From the NCBI GenBank assembly GCA_028875175.1, contig JAPPFO010000251.1:1-8039 (forward strand): a stretch of 8,039 bases of DNA. Reading direction: 5' to 3'. This DNA is from Chloroflexota bacterium. GTDB lineage: Bacteria > Chloroflexota > UBA11872. Every line of letters starts with the position of its first letter. The first letter of the stretch is position 1. A program made the position numbers and the translations under genes. Below the pieces are notes generated by a model. That model did not search any database. It was not told where the DNA came from and was given only the letters and a program-made list of their open reading frames with translations. Shown here one piece after another: positions 6,170 to 8,039 of this stretch.

Positions 6170-7603
6170 CTAGTTCTCCAGCACCCAGAGGTCCTTGCCG
6201 CCGCCGCCCTGGCTGGAGTTAACGACCAGGCTGCCTTTACGCAAGGCGACCCGGCAGAACGCTCCGGGAACTATTCGGGTCTTGCGGCCGTGCAGCACGA
6301 AGGGGCGAAGATCGACGTGTCGAGGCTCTATGCCGCCGTCGATGAGACACGGGGCCCGCGACAGGGCAAGGGTGGGTTGCGAAATGAAGTCGGCGGGATT
6401 CGCTCGCACCTGCTCGGCGTATTCGTGGCGCTCGGCAGGCGACGCGTGCGGACCGATGAGCATGCCGTAGCCGCCGGACTCGCCGACGCGCTTGACCACC
6501 AGGTTCTGCAGATTATCGAGCGTGTATTCGAGTCCCTGAGGATTACGACACAGATAGGTTTCAACATTAGCGATGACCGGTTCTTCCGCTAAGTAGTAGC
6601 GAATCATGTCGGGAACGTATGCGTAGACACTCTTGTCGTCGGCGACCCCGGTGCCCGGAGCATTGGCCAGGGTGACGTTGCCCTGCTGGTAGGCGTGCAT
6701 GATTCCCGGGACACCCAGCAGGGAGTCCTCGCGGAATACGACGGGGTCGAGAAAGTCGTCGTCGATTCGCCGGTACACCACGTCAACCCGCCGCAATCCG
6801 GCGGTGGTGCGCATGTAGACGACGCCGTCGTCGACCAGGAGGTCGCGTCCCTCGACAAGCTCCGCGCCGATCTCCCTGGCGAGGAACATGTGCTCGTAGA
6901 AGGCCGAGTTGTAGACGCCGGGAGTCAGCAGGGCGATCGCCGGGTCGGATGTTCCCTCGGGAGCCAGTTCCTGAAGGGTCGTCAGGAGGACGCGGCCGTA
7001 GTGCTCGATGTCCTGAACGCGCGAGGAACGATAGAGACGGCGGAAGCTGGCCTTGACGGCCTTGCGGTTGGCGAGCATGTAGGCGACGCCGGAGGGGACA
7101 CGAAGGTTGTCCTCGAGGACCTTGAATCCCTCGTTGGTTCGCACGAGGTCGGTTCCGCAGATCGCGACCCAGACTCCGTGCGGCGCCTGGAAGCCGCGCA
7201 TTTCGATCCGGTACTGGGGACAGCCGCGCACCACATCGACCGGAATGACGCCGTCCTCGACGATTCGGGCCGGGCCATAGACGTCGGACAGGAAAAGGTT
7301 GAGTGCCTTGAGGCGCTGGGTGAGGCCGGTCTCGAGTTCCGACCACTCGCTGCCGGACAGCACACGCGGCAGGCAGTCGACGGGGATGATGCGCTCGTCG
7401 CCTTCCTCGTCGCCGTAGACCTTGAACGAGATGCCTTCGCTGGAGAACGAACCGGTGACCTGATCCTGGATGTCGGCCAGATCAGTCGCGGACGTCCCGG
7501 TTAAGGCCGTGTGGACTCCCTGGTACTGGGATCGGGCGCTGCCATCCGCATGGAACATCTCGTCATAGATGCGTCCGTCCAGTTCATAGTCGTTGAAGTC
7601 CAT
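6170..7603 (-). CDS. circularly permuted type-2 ATP-grasp protein
   Basis: This first operon gene encodes 477 residues, normal for stand-alone members. ATP-grasp enzymes activate a carboxylate as acyl-phosphate and join it to an amine or thiol. In this subgroup the ATP-binding lobes are permuted and the substrate is unknown. Visible motifs in order are YDEMF (13-17), VLEDNLRVPSGVAYML (162-177), DVVYRRIDDDFLDP (274-287), GNVTLANAPGTGVADDK (308-324), VVKRVGESGGYGML (369-382, glycine-rich nucleotide loop), DLRPF (431-435) and NSSQGGGGKDLWVL (462-475). Lys371 and the SGGYG loop, with acidic Asp/Glu near the end, fit an active nucleotide site. No signal peptide is present, so it is likely cytoplasmic. 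ATG 7603 gives the family-typical lead into YDEMF; the nearest purine-rich site (GGATAG) is weak. The stop lies five bases before the alpha-E start. Predicted role: peptide synthesis or tagging with the two downstream products. Confidence 0.97.
   Translation of the reverse strand: MDFNDYELDGRIYDEMFHADGSARSQYQGVHTALTGTSATDLADIQDQVTGSFSSEGISFKVYGDEEGDERIIPVDCLPRVLSGSEWSELETGLTQRLKALNLFLSDVYGPARIVEDGVIPVDVVRGCPQYRIEMRGFQAPHGVWVAICGTDLVRTNEGFKVLEDNLRVPSGVAYMLANRKAVKASFRRLYRSSRVQDIEHYGRVLLTTLQELAPEGTSDPAIALLTPGVYNSAFYEHMFLAREIGAELVEGRDLLVDDGVVYMRTTAGLRRVDVVYRRIDDDFLDPVVFREDSLLGVPGIMHAYQQGNVTLANAPGTGVADDKSVYAYVPDMIRYYLAEEPVIANVETYLCRNPQGLEYTLDNLQNLVVKRVGESGGYGMLIGPHASPAERHEYAEQVRANPADFISQPTLALSRAPCLIDGGIEPRHVDLRPFVLHGRKTRIVPGAFCRVALRKGSLVVNSSQGGGGKDLWVLEN
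6174..6179 (-). promoter_or_regulatory. ribosome binding site for the alpha-E gene
   Basis: On the minus strand GGAGAA lies nine bases before ATG 6164. It is embedded in the last codons of the ATP-grasp gene, whose TAG stop is at 6170-6172. It fixes the alpha-E start and argues for co-translation from one mRNA. Confidence 0.7.
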
Positions 7604-7625
7604 GCGCTGGCTATCCGATAGATTT

Positions 7626-7652
7626 CACGCGTTTTTTCGCGAAATTAGCGTG
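7626..7652. promoter_or_regulatory. hairpin with nested TTTCGCGAAA palindrome in operon leader
   Basis: CACGC (7626-7630) and GCGTG (7648-7652) are complementary arms enclosing the 10-bp palindrome TTTCGCGAAA (7635-7644). The element sits 23-49 bases upstream of the ATP-grasp start codon. That is a plausible spot for an operator or leader structure. No regulator gene is visible in the window. Confidence 0.4.
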
Positions 7653-7671
7653 TCGAGATACCTGCCGGGCC

Positions 7672-7688
7672 AATGGCCGACGGCCATT
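7672..7688. promoter_or_regulatory. perfect 17-bp palindrome, candidate operator
   Basis: AATGGCCG and CGGCCATT are perfect 8-bp arms around a single A (7680). The loop is too short for an RNA hairpin of full length, so a protein-binding dyad is the more natural reading. It lies 69-85 bases upstream of the ATP-grasp start. The GGCCAT core recurs in the nearby dyad at 7723-7736. Confidence 0.45.
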
Positions 7689-7868
7689 CAAGAACTCCTG
7701 GCGACGCCTTGAGCGGCAGTTTATCGGATGGCCGATGGGCGGCGGGGTTGGCCCTCTTCGGGTGCTTGTCCGACCGGACCGTCGCATGCCGTCGCAATCC
7801 GACGCCGCTTCTTGCGTCAGCGTGCATGACCGGGAGGCAGGTCCGCAAGGTCCAGGGCGGCGGCCGGG

Positions 7869-7901
7869 TGTCCACCATGTCTCCGAACGCCTGTCCACCA
7901 T
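7869..7901. repeat. TGTCCACCAT direct repeats, IS-end-like
   Basis: TGTCCACCAT occurs at 7869-7878 and again at 7892-7901, a 23-base period, followed by GTCTCC and TTGCCC respectively. Reiterated TGTCCACCATGTC-type units resemble the multiple terminal repeats bordering some IS481/IS21-like elements (recollection). No transposase gene is present in the window. Confidence 0.4.
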
Positions 7902-8039
7902 TTGCCCGGTCTGGACTCATGGGCAGGGTGAGGGCGGTTTTGCAGCGAGGTCAGGGAGGCCGCAGGGGCGGGGGGGGGGGGGGGGGGGCGGCGGGCGGGG
8001 CGCCCCCCGCCCGGGGGCGCCCGGGGGGGAGGCGACAGA
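7902..8039. other. low-complexity GC-only right edge, probable artefact
   Basis: A run of 19 G occupies 7970-7988, followed by about 40 bases composed almost only of G and C in short self-complementary blocks. Homopolymer G at a contig edge is typical of two-colour sequencing dark cycles or of assembly through poor reads. I would not annotate biology here. The preceding bases 7902-7969 contain no supported gene. Confidence 0.6.

Larger units (their letters stand above)
7604..7868 (-). promoter_or_regulatory. presumed 5' control region of the ATP-grasp/alpha-E/transglutaminase operon
   Basis: The first gene of the operon starts at 7603 and no convincing gene lies upstream, so the operon promoter should be in this stretch. 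It contains several dyads: CTATC/GATAG (7611-7621), the hairpin at 7626-7652, the palindrome at 7672-7688 and ATCGG/CCGAT (7723-7736). A+T content rises around 7620-7660. I could not find a well-spaced -35/-10 pair on the minus strand, so the exact promoter is not placed. Confidence 0.45.

Noticed and set aside
6695..7504. 269-codon plus-strand frame opposite the ATP-grasp gene
   Set aside because: It is antisense to well-conserved ATP-grasp motifs and has no family signature.
7645..7920. 91-codon minus-strand frame upstream of the operon
   Set aside because: It has no recognisable product, and overlapping frames look equally plausible. It overlaps the palindromes of the presumed control region and the direct repeats.

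Overview
This 8,039-base window comes from a mostly high-G+C bacterial genome. It looks like one metagenome-type contig, because both edges dissolve into G-rich, low-complexity sequence. Four genes are well supported, plus a fifth segment made of interspersed repeats. The organism cannot be read off directly. The combination of secreted RCC1-like propellers carrying a 'WPT-C-LNDIVEAHLGN' domain and intergenic hairpin repeats built on CCTCTCC..GGAGAGG recalls Chloroflexota (SAR202/Dehalococcoidia-like) genomes. That assignment rests on memory of the families, not on a search.

Layout. Bases 1-130 are a degenerate 46-bp tandem repeat, and 131-757 holds no gene I can support. Bases 758-2062 (+) encode a 434-residue polytopic membrane protein of unknown function, with seven N-terminal helices, a beta-rich extracytoplasmic domain and a last helix. 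Its G+C is visibly lower than that of the other genes. Bases 2063-3055 are non-coding and contain a cluster of palindromic interspersed repeats: two full copies at 87% identity, one partial copy, and short segments in the opposite orientation. Bases 3056-4285 (+) encode a secreted 409-residue protein with a signal peptide, two copies of a 53-residue Cys-containing domain and seven RCC1-like repeats that could close a seven-bladed beta-propeller.

Convergent to it, with a 27-base gap, lies a tight minus-strand operon read from 7603 down to 4313. In order it encodes a circularly permuted type-2 ATP-grasp protein, an alpha-E protein and a transglutaminase-like cysteine protease. The genes are 5 and 4 bases apart. 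This trio is widely conserved and is predicted to be a peptide ligation/modification system whose product is unknown. The Anbu proteasome-like partner found in some versions is not seen here.

Bases 7604-8039 hold the presumed operon control region, which includes a perfect 17-bp palindrome and a second hairpin. They also hold a pair of TGTCCACCAT direct repeats reminiscent of insertion-sequence ends, and a 19-G run with GC-only sequence that is probably an assembly or sequencing artefact. The clearest candidates for new biology are the secreted duplicated-domain propeller, the membrane protein with acidic and His residues near its helix ends, and the unexplained chemistry of the ATP-grasp/alpha-E/transglutaminase operon.
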